From Streptomyces sp. NBC_01689 (GTDB taxonomy: Bacteria; Actinomycetota; Actinomycetes; Streptomycetales; Streptomycetaceae), in assembly GCF_036250675.1 (NCBI RefSeq), contig NZ_CP109592.1, positions 4,774,001 to 4,838,000 on the forward strand: 64,000 nucleotides of DNA. The letters run 5' to 3'. Below are positions 34,599-42,610 of this stretch, piece by piece (positions within the stretch are counted from its first letter, which is position 1; each line of letters opens with the position of its first letter). Both the position numbers and the translations under genes were made by a program. The notes under the pieces were generated by a model. The model did not search any database, was not told the origin of the DNA, and worked only from the letters and a program-made list of their open reading frames with translations.

Positions 34599-35954
34599 AT
34601 GACCCCTCAGCCCAGCCCCCAGGTCGGCGCCGCAGTGAAGGCCGCGGACCGCGCGCACGTGTTCCACTCCTGGTCCGCACAGGAGCTCATCGACCCGCTC
34701 GCCGTCGCCGGCGCGGAGGGGTCGTACTTCTGGGACTACGAAGGCAAGCGGTATCTGGACTTCACCAGCGGGCTCGTCTTCACCAACATCGGCTACCAGC
34801 ACCCGAAGGTCGTCGCCGCGATCCAGGAGCAGGCCGCCACCCTGACGACGTTCGCGCCCGCCTTCGCCGTCGAGGCGCGGTCGGAGGCGGCCCGGCTGAT
34901 AGCCGAGCGGACCCCCGGCGACCTGGACAAGATCTTCTTCACCAACGGCGGCGCCGAGGCCGTGGAGAACGCGACGCGGATGGCACGGCTGCACACCGGG
35001 CGTCCGAAGATCCTCTCCGCGTACCGCTCGTACCACGGGGCCACCTCCACCGCGATCAACCTCACCGGTGACCCGCGGCGCTGGCCGAACGACATCGGCG
35101 CGGCCGGGGTCGTCCACTTCTGGGCGCCGTTCCTCTACCGCTCCCCCTTCCACGCGCAGGACGAGCGGCAGGAGTGCGAGCGCGCGCTCCAGCACCTGGA
35201 GGACACCGTCGCCTTCGAGGGACCGGGCACCATCGCGGCCGTCGTCCTGGAGACGATCCCCGGCACGGCCGGCATCATGACGCCGCCGCCCGGCTACCTC
35301 GCCGGGGTGCGGGAGATCTGCGACCGGTACGGGATCGTCTTCGTCCTGGACGAGGTCATGGCCGGGTTCGGGCGGACCGGAAAGTGGTTCGCCGCCGACC
35401 ACTACGACGTGACGCCGGACCTGATGACCTTCGCGAAGGGCGTGAACTCCGGGTACGTGCCGCTGGGCGGCGTCGCCATCTCCGCCGAGATCGCGGAGAC
35501 CTTCGCGCGCCGCCCCTACCCCGGCGGCCTCACGTACTCCGGGCATCCGCTGGCGTGCGCGGCGGCCGTCGCCACGATCAACGTGATGGAGGAGGAGGGC
35601 ATCGTCGAGCAGGCCGCGCGGATCGGGGAGACGGTGCTCGGACCCGGGCTGCGGGAGCTCGCCGAGCGGCACCCCAGTGTCGGCGAGGTGCGCGGTACGG
35701 GCGTGTTCTGGGCCCTTGAGCTGGTCAGGGACCGGGAGACGCGGGAACCGTTGGTGCCGTACAACGCCTCGGGGACGGACAACGCGCCCATGGCGGCGTT
35801 CGCGGCGACCGCGAAGGCCCACGGGCTGTGGCCCTTCGTGAACATGAACCGTACGCATGTCGTGCCGCCGTGCAACGTCACGGAGGCCGAGGCGAAGGAG
35901 GGGCTCGCGGTGCTGGACACGGCCCTGTCGGTGGCCGACGAACACACGGTCTGA
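34599..35954 (+). CDS. Class III PLP-dependent aminotransferase
   Basis: A 451-residue fold-type I enzyme of the omega-amino-acid aminotransferase group. Key segments are FTNGGAEAVENATRMAR (cofactor phosphate loop), YRSYHGATSTAINLTGDPR, the acidic FVLDEVMAGFGRTGKW near residue 250, and the Schiff-base lysine in MTFAKGVNSGY near residue 281. The ending VVPPCNVTEAEAKEGL is typical of family members acting on taurine, beta-alanine or pyruvate. The substrate cannot be told from sequence. The gene is divergent from the kinase gene and ends in a strong terminator, so it is probably a single unit. Confidence 0.9.
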   Translation: MTPQPSPQVGAAVKAADRAHVFHSWSAQELIDPLAVAGAEGSYFWDYEGKRYLDFTSGLVFTNIGYQHPKVVAAIQEQAATLTTFAPAFAVEARSEAARLIAERTPGDLDKIFFTNGGAEAVENATRMARLHTGRPKILSAYRSYHGATSTAINLTGDPRRWPNDIGAAGVVHFWAPFLYRSPFHAQDERQECERALQHLEDTVAFEGPGTIAAVVLETIPGTAGIMTPPPGYLAGVREICDRYGIVFVLDEVMAGFGRTGKWFAADHYDVTPDLMTFAKGVNSGYVPLGGVAISAEIAETFARRPYPGGLTYSGHPLACAAAVATINVMEEEGIVEQAARIGETVLGPGLRELAERHPSVGEVRGTGVFWALELVRDRETREPLVPYNASGTDNAPMAAFAATAKAHGLWPFVNMNRTHVVPPCNVTEAEAKEGLAVLDTALSVADEHTV

Positions 35955-36003
35955 CCAGCGTGTCCGGCCCGACCCGTCCGTAGCCGGGTGCACCGCCCCC
36001 GGC

Positions 36004-36036
36004 CCCCCGCATCGGCCGCACAGGCCGATGCGGGGG
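36004..36036 (+). terminator. Terminator of the aminotransferase gene
   Basis: CCCCCGCATCGGCC, loop GCACA and the exact complement make a perfect 14-bp stem 50 bases after the stop codon. Confidence 0.85.
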
Positions 36037-36167
36037 CCCGGGGTGCGCAGCGCCCCGGGACGGGGCGAGAAGGCCTCCGGGGGAACCCCACCGCGTAAGG
36101 TGACGTGCTCATAGAGGAACCACAAGGCACGCACGTGCACCCGTACGCGATGGGGGAGCGACACACC

Positions 36168-36866
36168 ATGCCCGGCACCGGCGGCACTGGCGCCGTAACC
36201 CGCAGCACCCTGCGGCAGCAGATCGCCGACGCACTCCGCGACGAGGTGCTGGCAGGCCGCCTCCAGCCGGGGCAGGAATTCACGGTGAAGGAGATCGCCG
36301 AGCAGTACGGCGTCTCCGCGACCCCGGTCCGCGAGGCCCTCGTCGATCTGTCCGCGCAGGGCCTGCTCGACGCGGACCAGCACCGCGGCTTCCGCGTGCA
36401 CGAGTACTCCCCGGCCGACTTCCGCGGCATGATCGAGGCCCGTAGCCTCGTCGCGGACGGGATGTTCCACAGCCTCATCGAGGGCGACGGCATGAAACTC
36501 GCCGACGACCCCCGCGTCCTCGCCGCCCTCGCGGGCGTCCGCCGCCGGGGCGAGGAGGCCCAGCGCGCCGCCGTCGCGGGCGACCTGAACATCCTCATCG
36601 GCTACGACCTGCGCTTCTGGCGCGAGCTGAGCGCCCTCTTCGGCAACGCCTACCTCGCCGACTTCCTGCACCGGCTGCGCGTCCAGTCCTGGGTCTGCAC
36701 GGTGCAGCACCTCCGCCGGGTGGACGACCTGCGGGGCTATCTCTGGTCCGGGCACACGGAACTCGTGGACGCGCTCGCGCGGCGCGACCCGGAGACGGCG
36801 CATACGATCGTCACCGAGTACAACGCGCACTCCCTAGCCCTCATCGAACGTCTGGCCGCCGAATGA
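36168..36866 (+). CDS. GntR/FadR-type transcriptional regulator
   Basis: A 232-residue regulator. The winged helix covers about residues 8-72 (TLRQQIADALRDEVLAGRLQPGQ, then EIAEQYGVSATPVREALVDL), and the C-terminal FCD all-helical ligand domain follows, with DFRGMIEARSLVADGMF, DLRFWRELSALFGNAYL and the histidine-bearing ends QHLRR and SGHTELVDAL that could bind a metal. I use the ATG at 36168, with GGGGGAG about ten bases upstream; ATG 36150 and GTG 36135 are alternatives. Its stop codon overlaps the next start as ATGA, so it is coupled to the glycosyltransferase gene and may regulate it. Confidence 0.88.
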   Translation: MPGTGGTGAVTRSTLRQQIADALRDEVLAGRLQPGQEFTVKEIAEQYGVSATPVREALVDLSAQGLLDADQHRGFRVHEYSPADFRGMIEARSLVADGMFHSLIEGDGMKLADDPRVLAALAGVRRRGEEAQRAAVAGDLNILIGYDLRFWRELSALFGNAYLADFLHRLRVQSWVCTVQHLRRVDDLRGYLWSGHTELVDALARRDPETAHTIVTEYNAHSLALIERLAAE

Positions 36867-39331
36867 GCGCGCACCGGACCACGGACGTCATAGAGGACAT
36901 GCCGGCTCCCGCCATCGACCTGTCGGTCGTCGTCCCCGCCTACAACGAGGAGCGACGGCTCGCGCCGACCCTCGACGCGATCATCACGCATCTGCGCGAC
37001 AACGAGACCCGCTTCGGCACCTGGGAACTGATCGTCGTGGACGACGGATCCACCGACGGCACCCAGGACGTCGTCGACTCCGTCCGCGCCCGCGAGCCCC
37101 GCGTCCAGCTCGTCACCAGCCCCCGCAACCGCGGCAAGGGCAACGCCCTGCGTCTGGGCGTCCTCGCCTCGTACGGCCGCCGGGTCCTCGTCACGGACGC
37201 CGATCTGGCCGCGCCCATCGAGGAGCTGGAACTGCTCGACAAGGCGCTCGGCGAGGGCCACGCGGCCGCGATAGGGTCCCGGGCCACGCCGGGCGCCACG
37301 ATAGACAAGCACCAGCACCGGCTGCGCGAGCTGCTCGGCCGCGCCGGGAACTTCCTGATACGCAGCGTCGCGGTGCCCGGCATACGCGACACCCAGTGCG
37401 GGTTCAAGCTCTTCGACGGGGAGCGCGCGCGGGAGGCGTTCGGCGCGTCACGGCTCAACGGCTGGGGCATCGACGTGGAGGTGCTCCAGTACTTCCGCCG
37501 GTCGGGCTGGCCGCTGGCCGAGGTCCCGGTCCGCTGGTCCCACCAGCCGGGCTCGAAGGTGCGGCCCCTCGACTACGGCCGGGTCCTCGCCGAACTGACC
37601 GTCCTCAAGGCCCGCTCCGTCCGCCCCGCGGACCTCCTCGCGGTCGCCCTCTTCCTCCTGATGGCGGTCGCCCTCTACTCCGGCCGCTGGGCGGACCCGG
37701 ACGGCCGCTATCTCCCGGACTCCCTCCAGGACCAGAACCAGTGGGAGTGGTTCTTCGCGGTCACGGCGGACAACGTCCGCCATCTCCACAACCCGCTCTT
37801 CACCACCCTGCAGGGTTTCCCCGACGGCGTGAACCTCATGGCCAACACGGTCATGCTGGGCCTGTCCGTCCCGTTCGCGCCGGTCACCCTGCTGTTCGGC
37901 CCGGCGGTCGCGCTCAGCCTCGTCATGACGCTGGGGCTGGCCGCGACCGGCGCCGCCTGGTACTGGCTGATCGCCAAACGGGTCGTGGCCCACCGGGGCG
38001 CGGCGTTCGCCGGCGCCGCGCTCGCCGCCTTCGCCCCCCCGATGATCAGTCACGCGAACGCGCACCCGAACTTCGTGATCCTGTTCATGGTCCCGCTGAT
38101 CATCGACCGCGCGCTGCGGCTGTGCGCCGGCACGCGGGTCGTCCGGGACGGGATCGTGCTCGGCCTGATGGCCGCGTACCAGATCTTCCTCGGCGAGGAG
38201 CCGCTGCTGCTCGCGTCGATGGGCATGGCCCTGTTCGCCCTCGGCTACGGGCTCGTCCGGCGCGACGCCGCCCGGGAGGCATGGCGTCCGCTGCTGAACG
38301 GACTGGCGGTGGCGGGGGCCGTGTGCCTGCCGATCGTCGCGTTCCCGCTGTACTGGCAGTTCGCCGGCCCGCAGAGCTACTCGAGCGTGCTGCACGGCGA
38401 CAACGCCGGCAACAGCCCCCTCGCCCTGCTCTCCTTCGCCGAGCGCTCGCTGCTCGCCGGGGACGCCGGGCGGGCGAGCGCGCTCTCCCTCAACCCCACC
38501 GAGCAGAACGCCTTCTACGGGTGGCCGCTGGTCGTGTTCGCCTTCGCGGTCGTCGTACGGCTGTGGGAGCGGGCGCTCGTCAAGGCGCTCGCCTTCACGG
38601 CACTGGCCGCCGCCGTGCTCTCGCTGGGACCGAGGTTCCGCGTCCCGACGACAGACGTCGTGCTGCCCGGCCCCTGGGCGCTGCTCGCCCACAAGCCCCT
38701 CTTCGAGTCCGTCATCGAGGGCCGGGTCGCGATGATCTGCGCACCCGTGCTGGGCATGCTGGTGGCCGTCGCGATCGAGGGGCTGCTGAGCGCCCGGCGC
38801 GCCGCCACCCAGTACTTCGGCGCCCTCGCCGTCGCGGCCGCGCTGCTCCCCCTCGTCCCGGCCCCCCTGAAGACCGTCGAACGGGTGCCGGTCCCCGCCT
38901 TCTTCACCGACGGGACGTGGCGGGCGTACGTGGACCCGGCCAAGGGCGAGTCCCTGGTGCCGGTGCCGCTTCCGGACCCGGGCGCCGCGGAGGCGCTGCA
39001 CTGGCAGACGGCGGCGGGCCTCGGCTTCTCGCTGCCCGGCGGGTACTACAACGGCCCGTACGGGCCCGATCACATCGGCATCTACGGCGCCTCCCCCCGC
39101 TTCACCTCGAACATGCTGCGTGACGTCCGCTACTCGGGCAGGGTCCCGGTGATCGGCAAGAACTGGCAGGCGCAGGCCCGTGCCGACTTCGCGTTCTGGA
39201 GGGCGGGCGCGCTGGTGCTGGTCCCTCAGCCCCACCAGAACGAGCTGCGGGATGCCCTGGACAAGCTGGTGGGCCGCCCCGGCACGTGGGTTCACGGGGT
39301 CTGGGTATGGGATCTGCACGAGGGTGACTGA
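36863..39331 (+). CDS. GT2 glycosyltransferase fused to a multi-membrane domain
   Basis: An 822-residue fusion. Residues 15-250 are a GT2 domain of the dolichyl-phosphate-sugar synthase type: VVPAYNEERRL, VVDDGSTDG (58-66), the metal-binding TDAD at 111-114 and RDTQCGFKLF, followed by the W-SHQPGSKV end. Residues 255-690 contain about ten hydrophobic segments and an early periplasmic loop (FTTLQGFPDGVNLMANTVMLG), reminiscent of GT-C glycosyltransferases. A soluble end of about 130 residues closes the protein. The first part would make polyprenyl-phosphate sugar and the second use it outside the membrane, a plausible single-chain pathway. The ATG overlaps the GntR stop codon. The acceptor is unknown. 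Confidence 0.85.
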   Translation: MSAHRTTDVIEDMPAPAIDLSVVVPAYNEERRLAPTLDAIITHLRDNETRFGTWELIVVDDGSTDGTQDVVDSVRAREPRVQLVTSPRNRGKGNALRLGVLASYGRRVLVTDADLAAPIEELELLDKALGEGHAAAIGSRATPGATIDKHQHRLRELLGRAGNFLIRSVAVPGIRDTQCGFKLFDGERAREAFGASRLNGWGIDVEVLQYFRRSGWPLAEVPVRWSHQPGSKVRPLDYGRVLAELTVLKARSVRPADLLAVALFLLMAVALYSGRWADPDGRYLPDSLQDQNQWEWFFAVTADNVRHLHNPLFTTLQGFPDGVNLMANTVMLGLSVPFAPVTLLFGPAVALSLVMTLGLAATGAAWYWLIAKRVVAHRGAAFAGAALAAFAPPMISHANAHPNFVILFMVPLIIDRALRLCAGTRVVRDGIVLGLMAAYQIFLGEEPLLLASMGMALFALGYGLVRRDAAREAWRPLLNGLAVAGAVCLPIVAFPLYWQFAGPQSYSSVLHGDNAGNSPLALLSFAERSLLAGDAGRASALSLNPTEQNAFYGWPLVVFAFAVVVRLWERALVKALAFTALAAAVLSLGPRFRVPTTDVVLPGPWALLAHKPLFESVIEGRVAMICAPVLGMLVAVAIEGLLSARRAATQYFGALAVAAALLPLVPAPLKTVERVPVPAFFTDGTWRAYVDPAKGESLVPVPLPDPGAAEALHWQTAAGLGFSLPGGYYNGPYGPDHIGIYGASPRFTSNMLRDVRYSGRVPVIGKNWQAQARADFAFWRAGALVLVPQPHQNELRDALDKLVGRPGTWVHGVWVWDLHEGD

Positions 39332-39397
39332 GGACGGGCCCCACGCATTACGCTTCCCTGACCACCGTGCTTCCCCAGGAGCTAGAGGAGCCGTCTG

Positions 39398-40048
39398 TTG
39401 GCCTGTGACCTGTGGCTTGTCCCGCTCGTCGACGTGCTGTGCCACACCCCCGACAACCCGTTCGCCGAGGAACTGGCGCTGTACGACAAGGTGCTGGGCG
39501 AGGCCGGGCTCCCGCCGGTCCCCGTGTACGCCTACATGCCGGGGCTGTCCGGTGACGTCGCCCCGGTCGCGGGCTTCGACTACGACGCCCTGCACTTCCT
39601 GCGCCGGGCGTACCTGCTGCAGATGTGCGGTCTCGCGGTGACCCCGGTCGACGAACTGGGCGGCGACTACGAGCAGTTGCTGGAGATGTTCCAGACCAAC
39701 GCGCAGCAGTCCCACCTCGTCTGGCACTACGACCACGCGGGCGCCTACGTGCCCGTCGACTTCCCGCACCCACTCGCCGACGACGAACTGCTCGCCGGGG
39801 GCGGCCCGCTGGGCTCCTCCCAGTCGCTGCTGCGCGAGCTGGAGTTCGTCGCTCCTTCGATCGGCATCGACCCGGCCAATCCGCCGGCCCCGCCGCAGCC
39901 GCCGTCGGCCCCCACGGAGCTGGAGGAGCCGGCCGCCCCCGCCCCGTACGACGCGAGTCCGTTCGCCCGTGAGCGGCACGTCTGGCTCGGCCTGCACGCG
40001 GCGGCGACCCGGAGCCTGGCCCAGGGCTCGATGATCATCTTCAGCTGA
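39398..40048 (+). CDS. Conserved hypothetical protein
   Basis: A 216-residue soluble protein starting with TTG at 39398; GAGGAG ends seven bases before it, which decides the start. The N-terminal 120 residues look globular (LWLVPLVDVLCHTPDNPFAEELALYDK, then FDYDALHFLRRAYLLQMCGLAVTPVDELGGDYEQLLEMF), with no signal or membrane segments. It is followed by a DFPHPLADDEL segment and a Pro/Ala-rich linker at about 155-185, then a short end. I do not recognise a family. It lies 66 bases behind the glycosyltransferase gene and could be in the same transcript. Confidence 0.7.
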   Translation: MACDLWLVPLVDVLCHTPDNPFAEELALYDKVLGEAGLPPVPVYAYMPGLSGDVAPVAGFDYDALHFLRRAYLLQMCGLAVTPVDELGGDYEQLLEMFQTNAQQSHLVWHYDHAGAYVPVDFPHPLADDELLAGGGPLGSSQSLLRELEFVAPSIGIDPANPPAPPQPPSAPTELEEPAAPAPYDASPFARERHVWLGLHAAATRSLAQGSMIIFS

Positions 40049-40891
40049 GGAGCGTCCGGCCGGCCGCCGGGGGCCCGCTCCACGCGTATTCCCTGACGGC
40101 CACCGGCGCACCCCTCCCGGTGCCGGGCCACACGCCCGGTGCCGGGCTACACGCCCGGTGCCGGGCCACACGCCCGGTGCCGGGCTACACGCCCGGCGGC
40201 GTCCGTCGCTGTGTGAGCGCCCGGGGCCCGCTCCTCCCCACCTTCGGAGGCGGTCCGGCCGTCCCGCTCCCCGGGTGGGGGCGGACGGCCGGACCGCGAG
40301 CTCTTACGGCCTCCGCGCCCCTTCGGCAACACCAGCAACGGCCCCACCTCACCGGTCTCGCCCCCGCCCCCGTCGTGGCCGCAGCCGCCCGGCCCGGGGT
40401 CACGGGGTGCTCCGGGCCTGGTCGGGTGTCCGCCGTCGGATGTCCGCTCCGGCCGGCCCGGCCCCGTCCGGTTGCGGACCGGACCGGCCCGCTCCTCCTC
40501 GCCCGGAGCGAGGCGGACACCGCCCGCACCCGTGACGGGAGGCCGCGCCGGGGCGGTTCCCGCTTCCCTCCGCCGCCCCGGGGGAGGGCGGGTGCGGAGG
40601 GCTGACGGGGCACCGGGCGCGCGCAGTCGTGTTGCGACCGATCGGGTTGTATCTGGGGCCGCACCGGCGTGGGACACGGCGGACAGTTCACGATGAAGTA
40701 GCAGGTCAGAGAGGTTCGGCCCGGTCAGGGGCAGCCTCGGGGCGCCCCGCGGCCGGTGCCGGGACCCGCACCGGTCGCGCCGCTCGAGTGGTGAGCGCGC
40801 CGGGAGGGGCTGACGGTGGATCACGTCGGGGTCGGGTTCCCCACGTGCTGACAAAGTGTCAGCGGCTCGGCTGCGACGGAAGGACTCGACA
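40049..40891. other. Long spacer before the Gly/Asn-rich protein gene
   Basis: No gene is supported in these 840 bases. It contains the 19-bp array at 40117 and, on the right, the promoter of the secreted-protein gene, whose boxes I could not identify. Confidence 0.5.
40117..40192. repeat. Four tandem 19-bp units
   Basis: CCGGTGCCGGGCCACACGC starts at 40117, 40136, 40155 and 40174, with alternate units reading CTACACGC in place of CCACACGC. A partial fifth copy begins at 40193. Each unit contains the hairpin CCCGG-TG-CCGGG. Confidence 0.95.
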
Positions 40892-41806
40892 ATGCGTTCT
40901 GCCCGCATGCTTCTCGCTACCGCGACGGCCACGGCCGCCCTCGCGATTGCCGCTCCCGGCGCCTTCGCCGCCACGGCGGGCGACGGTGGCCACGACGACT
41001 CCTCCTACAGCAACGACGACGGTGGCCGGCACGACAAGCCGAAGGGCGGCATGCACACCGGCGGGGGCGCGCTCCTCAAGCTGAAGAGCGACGACGGCGA
41101 CGAGGGGAGCGATTCGGACTGGGGCGGGGGCGAGGACGTCGGCTCCGACCGTGGCGGCAGCGAGTCCGGCCGCGGCGGGGACTCCGGCCGCGGCGACAAG
41201 GGCTCCGGCCGCGGTGACAAGGGTTCCGACCGGGGCGGGGACTCGGACCGGGGCGGCGACTTCGGCGGGGACGACGAGGGCTTCGACCACGACAAGCCCC
41301 GGGGCGGCATCCACACCGGCGGCGGCGCGCTCAGCATGCTGAAGAGCGACGACTGGAACAAGGACGACGCCAGGTTCAACCCGGAGACCTACAAGAACGA
41401 CAGCAACGGCGACTACGGGAACGGCAACGGCAACGGGACCGGGAACGGGAACGGCCGCGACAACGGAGGCAACGGGAACGGCAACGGGTCCGGCCGCGAC
41501 AACGGCGGCGGCGGCAATGGGAACGGCAACGGCAACGGCAACGGCCGTGACAACGGCGGGAACGGCAACGGGAACGGGAACGGCCGCGACAACGGCGGCG
41601 GCAACGGGAACGGCAACGGCAACGGCCGCGACAACGGCGGCGGCGGCAACGACTCCGGCCGCGACAAGCCCAACGGCGGCATCCACACCGGTGGCGGCGC
41701 GCTCGCGGACAAGGGCGTCACGGCCGGCGGCCTCGCGATCCTGACGCTGGCCGGAGCGGGCGTGTACGCGCTGCGCCGCAGGAGCGCGGCGGGCGGCATG
41801 TCCTGA
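40892..41806 (+). CDS. Secreted Gly/Asn/Asp-rich surface protein with three GGxHTGGG motifs
   Basis: A 304-residue exported protein. A signal peptide spans 1-26 (ending GAFA). Then follow an Asp/Gly/Ser/Arg-rich stretch to about 130 and a long Gly-Asn run interrupted by GRDNGG units (about 175-255). The motif DKP-x-GG-x-HTGGGAL occurs three times, at 48-61, 134-147 and 258-271; the last is directly followed by a hydrophobic segment (about 276-294) and RRR. That end has the layout of a cell-wall sorting signal, but with HTGGG where LPxTG or LAxTG would be expected. GAAGGA lies before the ATG at 40892. The class F sortase gene follows 119 bases later on the same strand, so this is its likely substrate. 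Confidence 0.8.
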   Translation: MRSARMLLATATATAALAIAAPGAFAATAGDGGHDDSSYSNDDGGRHDKPKGGMHTGGGALLKLKSDDGDEGSDSDWGGGEDVGSDRGGSESGRGGDSGRGDKGSGRGDKGSDRGGDSDRGGDFGGDDEGFDHDKPRGGIHTGGGALSMLKSDDWNKDDARFNPETYKNDSNGDYGNGNGNGTGNGNGRDNGGNGNGNGSGRDNGGGGNGNGNGNGNGRDNGGNGNGNGNGRDNGGGNGNGNGNGRDNGGGGNDSGRDKPNGGIHTGGGALADKGVTAGGLAILTLAGAGVYALRRRSAAGGMS

Positions 41807-41925
41807 CCGATGCCCGGCGTCCTGTCGGCCGGGACCGCCGCGGGTGGCCCCCGTCGTGACGGCCCGGCCGGGTTCCCCGCGTGCCGAACCCGCTCCGCCG
41901 CAGTGCCCTAGTGAGGTGGTTCCCG

Positions 41926-42591
41926 ATGGCAGCCCAGCCGTCCTCCCCCGGCGTGACCGAGTCCGTGCCGCAAGGGCAGGGCTCACGCCCCGGCGTACCG
42001 ATGAGTGCCTGGTGCGCCGGAATCCTGCTGCTGGTACTGGGAGTGTTCGGCGGCCCGCCCAAGCCGGCCGACGACTCCCGGTCGCCCCACGACTCGGCCG
42101 CGCTCATGCCGTGGTCGTCCTCGGTGCCGGGCAAGCACCTGCCGTCGTCCGCGCCGACCCGGCTGGTCATCCCGAAGATCGCGGTGGACGCGCCCTTCAC
42201 GGCCCTCTCGGTCGACGCGAAGGGCCATCTCAACCCGCCGCCCGCGGACAACGTGAACATGGTCGGCTGGTACGCCGACGGGGTGACGCCCGGCGAGGCG
42301 GGAACCTCGATCGTCGCCGGGCACGTGGACACCAGCACCTCGCCGGCCGTCTTCGCCCGGCTCAGCTCCCTCCGCAAGGGGGACACCTTCAGGGTGGAGC
42401 GCGCCGACGGCCTCACCGCGTCCTTCGTCGTCGACGACGCCGAGGCCTTCGAGAAGGACCACTTCCCCAACGACCGCGTGTACGCGGACACCCCGCAGGC
42501 CCAGGTCAGGCTGATCACCTGCGCCGGTGTCTACGACCACGGCGCGAAGGACTACACCGAGAACCTCGTGGTCTTCGCCCACCTCGTCTGA
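41926..42591 (+). CDS. Class F sortase
   Basis: A 221-residue membrane-anchored transpeptidase. One hydrophobic segment lies at about 27-43 (MSAWCAGILLLVLGVFGG). The sortase domain starts at about residue 76 (PTRLVIPKIAVDAPF). The catalytic histidine is H133 in VAGHVDTS and the nucleophile is C199 in RLITCAGVYDH. The final strand reads DYTENLVVFAHLV; I could not place the conserved arginine there with certainty (many relatives, as I recall, read YRDN in that stretch). The ATG at 41926 has GAGGTGG upstream. It likely attaches the adjacent HTGGG-motif protein to the wall or processes it. It converges with the nucleotidase gene at a 19-base gap. Confidence 0.88.
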   Translation: MAAQPSSPGVTESVPQGQGSRPGVPMSAWCAGILLLVLGVFGGPPKPADDSRSPHDSAALMPWSSSVPGKHLPSSAPTRLVIPKIAVDAPFTALSVDAKGHLNPPPADNVNMVGWYADGVTPGEAGTSIVAGHVDTSTSPAVFARLSSLRKGDTFRVERADGLTASFVVDDAEAFEKDHFPNDRVYADTPQAQVRLITCAGVYDHGAKDYTENLVVFAHLV

Positions 42592-42610
42592 CCCGCGGGG
42601 CACCGGGATC

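Noticed and set aside
37448..40171. 900-codon antisense frame over the glycosyltransferase gene
   Set aside because: Shadow frame with Arg/Gln/Gly/Val-rich sequence and no motif; the sense frame has clear GT2 motifs and coupling to its neighbour.
40147..40974. 275-codon leftward frame in the spacer before the Gly/Asn-rich gene
   Set aside because: It includes the 19-bp array, overlaps the start of a well-supported gene, and has an Arg/Pro-rich composition without domain or good start.
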